A stretch of DNA of 64,000 nucleotides from Pelagihabitans pacificus. Lineage in GTDB: Bacteria > Bacteroidota > Bacteroidia > Flavobacteriales > Flavobacteriaceae. The position numbers and the translations under genes were made by a program. Of the stretch, positions 56,445 through 64,000 are shown in pieces (position 1 is the first letter of the stretch; each line of letters starts with the position of its first letter). Location: contig NZ_VIKU02000006.1 in the NCBI RefSeq assembly GCF_009371985.2, positions 1 through 64,000 of the forward strand, in the 5' to 3' direction. The notes beneath the pieces are model-generated. The model was not told the DNA's origin. It was given only the letters and a program-made list of their open reading frames with translations, and made no database searches.

Positions 56445-56482
56445 GGATATGTAAAATTTCTTGTGGAAAAATTTCACATATC
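56445..56482. repeat. Imperfect inverted repeat upstream of the SusC gene
   Basis: GGATATGT at 56445-56452 pairs with ACATATCC at 56475-56482 except for one mismatch near the inner edge (T at 56452 faces C at 56474-56475). The inner parts AAATTTC (56454-56460) and GAAAAATTT (56466-56474) pair with a two-base bulge. The direct copies TTGTGGA at 56441 and 56461 are spaced 20 bases. It is 217 bases upstream of the start codon, which fits an operator or a leader hairpin. Confidence 0.5.
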
Positions 56483-56604
56483 CCAATGAAACAGGGGTTT
56501 GAAGGATTGCCTCCGTAAATTTTGAACATTTTTTTTGAGTCGTCTAATGATAAAATATTGGAAGTTATGTGTTTTTAATTCACATAATTTTGCTATTATT
56601 AACC

Positions 56605-56612
56605 TAAATTTG
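56605..56612 (+). promoter_or_regulatory. Candidate -7 box (TAAATTTG) of the SusC gene
   Basis: TAAATTTG (56605-56612) fits TAnnTTTG. It ends 86 bases before the ATG, giving a longer leader than the other boxes in this window, and a TTG at 56590-56592 is only 12 bases away rather than 19. Weak support. Confidence 0.3.
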
Positions 56613-56698
56613 GTTTTTTTTAACAGATGGATGTAGGCCCATAGCTTAAAAAATCCAACTTAATCAAGAATTATTTAAACTAACAAACAACAAGGATT

Positions 56699-59600
56699 AT
56701 GAATCAAAAACGTGATTACAATTCGTTGAGGCCCAAAGGCAAGTTTACTTCGCTTAAATTTGGGTTTTTGTCGATGATGATTTGCTTGGGAGCGCAACTT
56801 GCTTTTGCGAATCCGGAAACTAATTTTACAGTGGTCGAGGGGGATCCAATTTTCCAAACGACCATAACGGGTACCGTAACCGATTCCGATGGTGTTCCCT
56901 TAGCGGGGGCCAACGTGTTGGTAAAAGGAACCACAACTGGTACACAAACCGATTTCGATGGCAACTATACGTTGGAGGCTGAAAGTGACGCCACCCTGGT
57001 ATTCAGCTATTTGGGTTTCCAGACCTTGGAAGTTCCCGTAAACGGTAATTCTACCGTCAACGCTACGATGCAGGAAGATGCCGCCGCCCTCGATGAGGTA
57101 ATCGTTACTGGGTACCAAACGGAAACAAAGCGCGAAACGACTGCCGCGGTCTCGATTGTGAAGGCAGAGGAGTTGGCAGCGATCCCTTCCGGAAACGTTG
57201 AACAGCAGCTACAAGGTCGTGTGGCCGGGGTTACGGTAGTAACAAACGGTCAACCAGGTACCGCTTCCCAGATCAGGGTTCGTGGTTTTGGTGCCTTTGG
57301 CGGTAACGAACCTTTATATGTAGTCGACGGTGTGCCTACCTTGAACATCGACTTCCTAAACCCCGACGATATTGAGAACACGGCAGTACTGAAAGATGCG
57401 GCAGCAGCCTCTATCTACGGTGCTCGTGCGGCGAACGGTGTAATCGTTTACACCACCAAGCAAGGACGTAAGGGGAGTAGAAAAGCGAAAATTTCAATTA
57501 ACATACAAAGTGGTGTTACCGACCCCAATGTCGGTGGATCCCCAGAGATGTTGAACCCTCAGGACATGGCCCGATATACCCATATCGCCTACGAAAACAA
57601 TGCAGCGGCCAACGGTGTTCCGGTAGAATATACCCATCCGCAATACGGTTCGAATCCTACTCCCGTATTACCGGATTTTCTACATGCCTCTTACACAGAC
57701 GCCAATGGTGATAATATAACCCTTAACGGGATCAATGGAACTGTAGATTTGGCTCAAATTCAAGCATCTTTTGAAGCAAACCCTGAAAACACCTTCTTGA
57801 TACGACCCAATCTAGCGGGGACCAACTGGTATAAGGAAATCACCAGAATCGCTCCTGCCAACCGTGTCAGCATCGGTTTTGACGGAGGTACTGAGAATGG
57901 CCGATTTTTTATGGGCCTCAGTTTGCAAAATCTAGCCGGTATTTTGTTGGAAAATGAACAGAACAGATATACGGCTCGATTTAATTCGGAATGGGACATA
58001 ACCCCTTGGTTGAGTGTCGGGGAGAATTTACAGGTAACCTATAATTCGGTCAACGGACAACAAGGTGGTAATGGAGGTTTGGGTATTTCGGATGATGAGT
58101 CGGAGGTTCTTTCCGCCTACCGGATGCCGACCATCATTCCCGTTTTTGACGAATTGGGTAACTATGCGAGTACCCGAGCGGCAGGGTTCAACAATCCAAG
58201 GAACCCGGTGCGAAGGTTGGTCCAGGACAGAGGAAATGACAACAATTATAGTGTGAGTACCTTTGGAAATCTCTATGCTTCCGTACGACCAGCCGATGGT
58301 TTGGAACTGCGAACCAGTATCGGTGGTTCGTACTTTACGTTTAACTCGGTGGATTACAACTTCAGATATCTAGGGGATTCGGAACCTCAGGCAAGTTTCT
58401 CTTTTAACGAAGCCAACCAATACGGCTTTCAATGGATATGGACCAACACTTTGACCTATGAAAAATTGTTTGGGAAGCACAAGATCAAGTTTCTGGGTGG
58501 TGTCGAAGCAATTAAAGGGGCAGATTCCCCAAGAACTCCTCCCCTGGGACGAAGAATCCAGGGATCGGGTATCAACCCATTTTCTACAGACTTGGACTTT
58601 GTCTCCTTGCAAACGGTTCAAAGCCCTGTAGTTCAAAGTTTTATTTTCAAAGGGGTGAACTTCAGTTCCCTCTTTGGAAAGTTGGACTACAACTTTGACG
58701 AGAAATACTATCTGACCGGGGTGATACGACGGGATGGTTCCTCCGTATTTGGTGAAAACAATCGATACGGGGTTTTCCCGGCAGTCTCCGGTGCCTGGAG
58801 GGTGATTGCGGAGCCTTTTATGCAGGATCAAGACTTCATTACCGACCTCAAGATACGCGGTGGATGGGGAGAAATGGGGAACTCCAACAATGTGCGACCC
58901 ACCAATCAATTCACCTTGGCTGCCTCCAACCTGGGTAATACCTTTTATCCCATCAATGGGCAAAACAGTGGGGCCGACGAAGGGTTTGCCGCAAGTACCA
59001 TCGGTAATCCGGATGCAAAATGGGAAACCAGTACTACCTTAAATATCGGTTTTGATGCTTCGTTCTTTAACGACAAATTGGAGGTTATCTTAGACTGGTG
59101 GAAGAAAGATACCGAGGATCTTCTTTTCGAAGTTCCCCTGGCAGGTGTTACCGGTAATTTCGCCGCTGCGCCAGCAGTAAATGTAGGTTCTATGTTGAAT
59201 CGAGGGGTTGACGTACAAATCATTGGACGTGGCAACTTCACCGAAGACCTTTCCTTTGAGGTAACCTTGAACAACTCCTTCCTTAAAAACGAAGTTGTCG
59301 AATTTGCCCCCGGCATCGAGTTCTTGGATGGAGGTACCTTCAGGGGTATCGCACCGACCCGAAATCAAGTGGGAAGACCCCTCTCCTCCTTCTTCGGTTA
59401 TCAGGTAATCGGTTACTTTAATAGCGAGCAAGAGGTAGCCAATTCCCCTGATCAGGACGGTAAGGGACTAGGACGTTTCCGCTATGCGGATATCAATGGG
59501 GACGGTGTTATCACCCCGGACGACCGTACCTATCTTGGCGATCCCGTGGCCGAGTATAGCGGTGGGGCCGTTTTGAACTTGAAATACAAAAACCTTACCT

Positions 59601-60055
59601 TGGAAACCTATTGGAACTGGGTAACCGGCGTGGAGATTTTCAATCAATCAAAATGGTTTAGGGATTTCTTTGGGACCTTTGAAGGGTCGGCAAAGGGCGT
59701 GGCCGCCTTCAACTCCTGGACTCCTGAATTGGGGAACAACGCAGGAGCCCCCATTTGGGAAAGCGTTTCGAACTTAAGTACCAGTGGAGCATCCAACTCC
59801 TGGTATGTTGAGAATGGTGATTACGTAAGGCTACAACGACTTGCTTTGATCTATTCTTTTGACGACAAAATAAAAGACGCCTTGGGCCTTAGTAAATTGG
59901 ATTTCGGGATTTCCGCCAATAATATTTGGACCATCACGAATTACAGTGGTCTAGACCCAGTGGTAGGGGGTGATGCCGATACCCGTTTCGGTGTCGATGT
60001 TGGTAATTATCCGGTAACACCCTCGTACTTGCTCAACCTTAACATAGGTCTGTAA
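56699..60055 (+). CDS. SusC/RagA-type TonB-dependent outer-membrane transporter
   Basis: A 1118-residue TonB-dependent transporter. The signal peptide is at about 17-38 (LKFGFLSMMICLGAQLAFA). A carboxypeptidase-regulatory-like domain follows (ITGTVTDSDGVPLAGANVLV at 56-75), then the TonB box LDEVIVTGYQ (131-140), the plug with QLQGRVAGV, IRVRGFGAFGGNEPLYVVDG and DAAAASIYGARAANGV, and a large barrel ending LNLNIGL. It imports glycans or other nutrients together with the SusD lipoprotein encoded 67 bases downstream. The substrate is not evident from the genes in the window. Confidence 0.97.
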   Translation: MNQKRDYNSLRPKGKFTSLKFGFLSMMICLGAQLAFANPETNFTVVEGDPIFQTTITGTVTDSDGVPLAGANVLVKGTTTGTQTDFDGNYTLEAESDATLVFSYLGFQTLEVPVNGNSTVNATMQEDAAALDEVIVTGYQTETKRETTAAVSIVKAEELAAIPSGNVEQQLQGRVAGVTVVTNGQPGTASQIRVRGFGAFGGNEPLYVVDGVPTLNIDFLNPDDIENTAVLKDAAAASIYGARAANGVIVYTTKQGRKGSRKAKISINIQSGVTDPNVGGSPEMLNPQDMARYTHIAYENNAAANGVPVEYTHPQYGSNPTPVLPDFLHASYTDANGDNITLNGINGTVDLAQIQASFEANPENTFLIRPNLAGTNWYKEITRIAPANRVSIGFDGGTENGRFFMGLSLQNLAGILLENEQNRYTARFNSEWDITPWLSVGENLQVTYNSVNGQQGGNGGLGISDDESEVLSAYRMPTIIPVFDELGNYASTRAAGFNNPRNPVRRLVQDRGNDNNYSVSTFGNLYASVRPADGLELRTSIGGSYFTFNSVDYNFRYLGDSEPQASFSFNEANQYGFQWIWTNTLTYEKLFGKHKIKFLGGVEAIKGADSPRTPPLGRRIQGSGINPFSTDLDFVSLQTVQSPVVQSFIFKGVNFSSLFGKLDYNFDEKYYLTGVIRRDGSSVFGENNRYGVFPAVSGAWRVIAEPFMQDQDFITDLKIRGGWGEMGNSNNVRPTNQFTLAASNLGNTFYPINGQNSGADEGFAASTIGNPDAKWETSTTLNIGFDASFFNDKLEVILDWWKKDTEDLLFEVPLAGVTGNFAAAPAVNVGSMLNRGVDVQIIGRGNFTEDLSFEVTLNNSFLKNEVVEFAPGIEFLDGGTFRGIAPTRNQVGRPLSSFFGYQVIGYFNSEQEVANSPDQDGKGLGRFRYADINGDGVITPDDRTYLGDPVAEYSGGAVLNLKYKNLTLETYWNWVTGVEIFNQSKWFRDFFGTFEGSAKGVAAFNSWTPELGNNAGAPIWESVSNLSTSGASNSWYVENGDYVRLQRLALIYSFDDKIKDALGLSKLDFGISANNIWTITNYSGLDPVVGGDADTRFGVDVGNYPVTPSYLLNLNIGL

Positions 60056-60122
60056 GCGGATAGGATTGTTTTGTGATATTTAAACCAAAAAAAAACAATA
60101 TATTTACAACAAAAATTAAACT

Positions 60123-61847
60123 ATGAAATCAATTAGTAAAATCAAGAAGTTTACAGGCATTGCTCTGGGAGTTCTCATGTTGGGGGTTTCCTGTAGTGAT
60201 GAGTTTCTCGAAGTCGCCCCAACGGGCTCCTTGGGGGACGCACAGCTTCAAACCGTTGACGGTATTGAAGGATTGTTAATAGGAACCTATGCCGCCGTCA
60301 ATGGCGTCTTTGGAAACCGATTTGAGGGTCCGAACCACTGGGTGACCGGTTCGATTATGGGCGGTGAAGCCAATAAGGGTACGGATGCCGGTGACTACTC
60401 TAGTATCAATCCGGTACAGCGCTACGAAGCCGATCCGACCCAAGGTGATTTAAACAACCTTTGGCGAGGTCGCTATGAAGGGGTAAGTAGGGCGAATAAG
60501 GTACTGGCAACACTCGCCATAACCGAAGTCCCCGAAGCCACCGCCAATCGCATTGCGGGTGAGGCAAGGTTGCTTCGTGGTCATTTCTATTTTGACTTGA
60601 AGAAGCATTTTAACAGCATTCCTTATTTTGATGAAACTGCCCTTGCTACCGATATCCCTTTGATTCCAAATACACCGGACGTATGGGATAAGATAGAAGC
60701 CGATTTTCAGTTTGCCTATGATAACCTGCCCGGGGATAACGGAGCCGGTCGGGTGAACAAATGGGCCGCTGCGGCCTATATGGGAAAGGCGAAACTGTTC
60801 CAACAAAAATGGGCGGAGGCCAAGACCTGGTTTGACGATGTAATCGCCAATGGGACCACCTCCAACGGATTAAAATATGCTTTGTTGGATGATTATTCCG
60901 CAATGTTCAACGCGGTAAACGATAACCACGCCGAGGCGGTGATGGACGTAGAATCCTCGAACGAAACAGGAAGCACCCAGAATGCGAATTATTTCGATGA
61001 CCTTAACTATCCTTACAACACAGGTCCTGATGGTCCCGGTAACTGCTGCGGATTTTTCCAGCCTAGTTTTGAGTTGGCCAATTCATTTAGGACCTCTGGA
61101 GGTCTCCCACTATTGGACGGTTCTTACAATCAGGATCCCTTGGCCAACGACTATGGTGTAGAGACCAGTGATCCCTTTACTCTTGATGCAGGTCCGGTAG
61201 ACCCTCGTCTGGATCATTCTGTAGGACGAAGAGGTATTCCCTACTTGGGATGGGGACCACATCCTGGAAAAGCTTGGATTCGTAGTCAGCCGTATGCGGG
61301 GCCTTATTCACCTAAAAAATATGTGTACCGTGCAGGTCAGGATAATACCTTTACCGATGGTAGCTCTTGGACTAGAGGTTATGCCACTATGAACTACATG
61401 ATTATGCGCTACGCAGATGTTCTTTTAATGGCTGCCGAGGCCGAGGTAGAACTCGGGAATCTTGACCAAGCCTTGGACTACGTGAATCAGGTAAGGCGTA
61501 GGGCGGCCAATGCGGAATTCTGGGTGAAAAACGACGATGGAAGCGACGCGGCCAACTATGAAATTGCCGAATATACTGCCTTCCCTAGTCAGGAATTCGC
61601 TAGACAAGCAGTGCGTTTTGAGCGTAAGTTGGAACTGTCCGGCGAAGGCCATCGTTTCTTCGACTTGGTTCGATGGGGTGTCGCAGCCGAGGAGCTCAAT
61701 GCGTATTTGGCGTACGAATCCACGCTGTTGGTGACCAAATTCGGTGGAGCTAGTTTTACTGCTGGTAAAAATGAGTATTATCCTATTCCACAAGCACAGA
61801 TCGACATCCAGGGATCTGATGTATTGTCGCAGAATCCAGGATATTAA
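60123..61847 (+). CDS. SusD/RagB-family outer-membrane lipoprotein
   Basis: A 574-residue surface lipoprotein with a lipobox (LGVSC, acylated Cys24), then FLEVAPTGSL. The family's TPR-like helices and tail are visible: LLRGHFYFDLKKHFNSIPYF, YMGKAKLFQQKWAEAKTWFDD, MRYADVLLMAAEAEVELGN, the VNQVRRRA segment and RKLELSGEGHRFFDLVRWG. It captures the ligand for the SusC partner. A strong terminator follows 22 bases after the stop. Confidence 0.96.
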   Translation: MKSISKIKKFTGIALGVLMLGVSCSDEFLEVAPTGSLGDAQLQTVDGIEGLLIGTYAAVNGVFGNRFEGPNHWVTGSIMGGEANKGTDAGDYSSINPVQRYEADPTQGDLNNLWRGRYEGVSRANKVLATLAITEVPEATANRIAGEARLLRGHFYFDLKKHFNSIPYFDETALATDIPLIPNTPDVWDKIEADFQFAYDNLPGDNGAGRVNKWAAAAYMGKAKLFQQKWAEAKTWFDDVIANGTTSNGLKYALLDDYSAMFNAVNDNHAEAVMDVESSNETGSTQNANYFDDLNYPYNTGPDGPGNCCGFFQPSFELANSFRTSGGLPLLDGSYNQDPLANDYGVETSDPFTLDAGPVDPRLDHSVGRRGIPYLGWGPHPGKAWIRSQPYAGPYSPKKYVYRAGQDNTFTDGSSWTRGYATMNYMIMRYADVLLMAAEAEVELGNLDQALDYVNQVRRRAANAEFWVKNDDGSDAANYEIAEYTAFPSQEFARQAVRFERKLELSGEGHRFFDLVRWGVAAEELNAYLAYESTLLVTKFGGASFTAGKNEYYPIPQAQIDIQGSDVLSQNPGY

Positions 61848-61869
61848 TAAATTCCTTTCTTATGAAGTT

Positions 61870-61898
61870 AAAAGCCGCCTTACGGGCGGCTTTTTTTT
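61870..61898 (+). terminator. Rho-independent terminator after the SusC/SusD unit
   Basis: GCCGCC (61874-61879) pairs with GGCGGC (61885-61890) around a 5-base loop, extended by AAAA pairing with the first four T of the eight-T run at 61891-61898. It separates the SusC/SusD genes from the ASPIC gene. Confidence 0.92.
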
Positions 61899-61957
61899 GC
61901 TTCTTTCCCAAGGTTCGCGCATCTTTGTAGATACACATTTGAATCGAACCAAAACCC

Positions 61958-64000
61958 ATGACTTCAATTGAACTATTTGTCCTCAGGCGTTACTTGGCCT
62001 ACTTGGTCCCTTTACTTATGGTATTGGGGGCGTGCAGTGAAAAAACCCCTACTACCCTATTTTCCGAGGTAGCCGTAACCGAATCCGGTTTACGCTTTAA
62101 CAACCAGCTCACCGAAAATGATAGTATTAACATCATCGACAACGAATTTGTATACAATGGTGCTGGGGTAGCATTGGGTGACGTAAACAACGACGGGCTC
62201 GACGACATTTTTTTTGCCGGCAACCAAGTGGCCAACAAACTATTTCTGAACAAGGGTAATTTACACTTTGAGGATATATCCGCTTTAGCGAATATTGACA
62301 AACCTGATAGCCTCATGTGGTCATCGGGCGTATCGATAATAGATATCAATGCGGATGGTAATTTGGATATCTACGTCTGCAATACCTTTAGACGGGATTC
62401 GGTACGTCGTCGCAATCTGCTGTACATTAATCAAGGAATCAAGGAAGGAATACCCATTTTCAAGGAAATGGGTCAAGAATATGGGCTAGCGGACGATAGC
62501 TATTCCTCCCATGCCCAATTTTTTGATTTTGATAGGGATGGGGATTTAGACCTGTTCATTGGGGTCAACCGTATCGATGATATTGATCCCGGAGAGTTTA
62601 GACCCTTGGATGATGATGGCACTTCCCCCAGTCGCGATCGATTGTACGAAAATACGTTTAGTGATAGTCTCGACCATCAGCTATTTGTAGATGTTTCCGA
62701 GAAGGCAGGTATTCGCTATCACGGTTATAGCCACAGTACTTTAATACACGACTTCAATGGGGACAGCTGGCCGGATATCTATGTAGCCAACGATTTTTTG
62801 AGTAACGATTTGGTCTACGTCAACAATCAAGACGGTACGTTTACGAATAGTGCCGGAGCCATTTTTAAGCACTTTAGCCTATCTTCTATGGGAAGTGATG
62901 TAGCTGATGTAGACAATAATGGCCGTATGGATATTTATACTACCGAGATGCAGCCTTACTACAACAAACGAAAAAAATTGTTTCAGGGGCCTAGCAACTA
63001 CCAAAAAGAGATTTTTACCGAAAAGTATGGGTATGAATATCAATACGCCCGCAATACCCTTCAGGTAGACATGGGGACCAACCCGGAAACGGGGCTGCCT
63101 ATTTTTAGCGAGGTGGGGATGTTGGCCGGCGTGCAGGAGACCGATTGGAGCTGGGCGCCATTGTTCGGAGATTATAACAACGATGGATGGCAAGACCTTC
63201 TTATAACCAACGGTTTTCCCAAAGATGTCACGGATCGTGATTTTGGGGATTTTCGAATCACGGCGAGCCGATTGCTTAGCAAAGAAAAATTGATAGCGGC
63301 CATTCCCGAAATCAAGATTCCCAACTTCGTGTTCAAAAACAACGGCGGTCTTGAATTTCAAGACCATACCAAGGAATGGGGGCTCAATTTTGGCACCTAC
63401 TCAAGCGGTGCGGCTTACGGGGATTTGGACAACGATGGGGACTTAGATCTTGTCATCAATAATATCAATGATCCTGCCCTATTACTGGAAAACCACAGCG
63501 AAAAGCTGTATCCCAACCAAGTTTATTTACGGCTGAAGCTACAGGGCCCTGATAAAAACCGAAACGCGGTCGGTGCTACCGCCAAAGTTTACGCAAACGA
63601 CATGATCCAACAAAAGGCGCTGTTGTCCGGGCGTGGGTATTTGTCACAACCGGAACAGGTGTTGCATTTTGGATTGGGAACTATTTCCCAAGTTGACAGT
63701 ATACGAATTCGATGGCCCAATGGTGCGGAGCAGCTCATCGGTGAAACAGAAGTCGATACGGTACTGGCGATTAGCTACAATCCCAACAGAAATTTAGAGG
63801 GAACAACAATGACTGCTGACAATGAAGCCATCTATCGTGAAGTTGCGGAACAATACAACCTACAACATCTTGTCGGCGACTACGATTTTATCGATTTTAA
63901 TTTTCAGACGACCATCCCGCATAAGTTCTCCCAATTCGGCCCGGCACTTGCCGTAGGAGACGTCAATGGAGATGACCTAGACGACCTGTTTGTTGCCGCA
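61958..64000 (+). CDS. ASPIC/UnbV (FG-GAP/VCBS repeat) lipoprotein, 3' end outside the window
   Basis: The frame starts at ATG 61958 and stays open to the window end (681 codons seen). The signal peptide ends in a lipobox (MVLGAC, acylated Cys26). At least six calcium-binding FG-GAP repeats are visible, such as GDVNNDGLDDIF, DINADGNLDIYV, DFDRDGDLDLFI, GDYNNDGWQDLLI and GDLDNDGDLDLVI. An ASPIC/UnbV domain follows (NRNAVGATAKVYANDM to DSIRIRWPNG), then more repeats begin near 63950. Such proteins commonly accompany SusC/SusD genes and are thought to bind glycans at the surface. The terminator upstream means it has its own promoter or depends on read-through. Confidence 0.93.
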   Translation, partial: MTSIELFVLRRYLAYLVPLLMVLGACSEKTPTTLFSEVAVTESGLRFNNQLTENDSINIIDNEFVYNGAGVALGDVNNDGLDDIFFAGNQVANKLFLNKGNLHFEDISALANIDKPDSLMWSSGVSIIDINADGNLDIYVCNTFRRDSVRRRNLLYINQGIKEGIPIFKEMGQEYGLADDSYSSHAQFFDFDRDGDLDLFIGVNRIDDIDPGEFRPLDDDGTSPSRDRLYENTFSDSLDHQLFVDVSEKAGIRYHGYSHSTLIHDFNGDSWPDIYVANDFLSNDLVYVNNQDGTFTNSAGAIFKHFSLSSMGSDVADVDNNGRMDIYTTEMQPYYNKRKKLFQGPSNYQKEIFTEKYGYEYQYARNTLQVDMGTNPETGLPIFSEVGMLAGVQETDWSWAPLFGDYNNDGWQDLLITNGFPKDVTDRDFGDFRITASRLLSKEKLIAAIPEIKIPNFVFKNNGGLEFQDHTKEWGLNFGTYSSGAAYGDLDNDGDLDLVINNINDPALLLENHSEKLYPNQVYLRLKLQGPDKNRNAVGATAKVYANDMIQQKALLSGRGYLSQPEQVLHFGLGTISQVDSIRIRWPNGAEQLIGETEVDTVLAISYNPNRNLEGTTMTADNEAIYREVAEQYNLQHLVGDYDFIDFNFQTTIPHKFSQFGPALAVGDVNGDDLDDLFVAA

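Larger units (their letters stand above)
56210..56698. other. Gene-free region upstream of the SusC gene
   Basis: A 489-base AT-rich region with no gene. It carries the inverted repeat at 56445-56482 and a TAnnTTTG candidate (TAAATTTG) at 56605-56612. It is the likely control region of the SusC/SusD unit. No regulator gene is adjacent in the window. Confidence 0.5.

Overview
The window looks like chromosome from a marine member of the Flavobacteriaceae (Bacteroidota). The support is a SusC/SusD pair, an ASPIC/UnbV lipoprotein, BshA of bacillithiol synthesis, a flavobacterial-type LptD-like protein, gene starts preceded by TAnnTTTG promoter boxes rather than strong Shine-Dalgarno sites, and moderately AT-rich DNA. 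I see no rRNA, tRNA, CRISPR array or intact insertion sequence.

The left part (1-27474) is a large mosaic locus for a surface or exported polysaccharide. Block A (1-5392, plus strand) has the end of one GT4 glycosyltransferase, two more GT4 enzymes, a phosphoglycosyl transferase that can start a lipid-linked glycan, a PurN-like formyltransferase and a FemAB/GNAT-like protein. Block B (5393-9737) is an accessory patch: two small methyltransferases, two short gene remnants (one possibly a Y1-type transposase) and a secreted lipoprotein with a helical, possibly toroidal, domain. Block C (9952-18733, minus strand, read right to left) has a Wzy/ligase-type polymerase, a decayed chimeric pseudogene, a Wzx-type flippase, a polysaccharide pyruvyl transferase, two GT2 and two GT4 enzymes. 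Block D (19393-25243, plus strand) has an N,N-dimethylformamidase-beta-like protein with a membrane hairpin inside its domain, a formyltransferase-like protein fused to a beta-propeller, and gmd and fcl for GDP-L-fucose. Block E (25655-27474) has a sugar aminotransferase and a second phosphoglycosyl transferase. Together these predict a fucose-containing, probably pyruvylated and amide-decorated polysaccharide made by a Wzx/Wzy-type route.

The middle part (27934-56209) is mostly conserved housekeeping. It holds an OmpA-family protein, bshA, a GH3/serine-hydrolase fusion, an iron-sulfur pair, an MCE (MlaD) protein and a cell-wall amidase. A divergent LptD-like protein and ridA follow, then a BadF-type kinase, gapA and pfkA, a very long TamB protein, tsaD, rsmE, a DUF1223 and a DUF4159 protein, an AI-2E transporter and a THUMP-like methyltransferase. 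Envelope biogenesis is the recurring theme.

The right end (56699-64000) starts a TonB-dependent uptake locus: SusC-type transporter, SusD-type lipoprotein, a strong terminator, then an ASPIC/UnbV lipoprotein that runs off the window. Its substrate cannot be read from the genes visible here.

The most unusual items are the dimethylformamidase-like / formyltransferase-propeller pair in block D, the nonsense- and frameshift-damaged flippase-glycosyltransferase chimera between the present wzx and wzy, and an 18-bp-arm hairpin ahead of the wzy gene.
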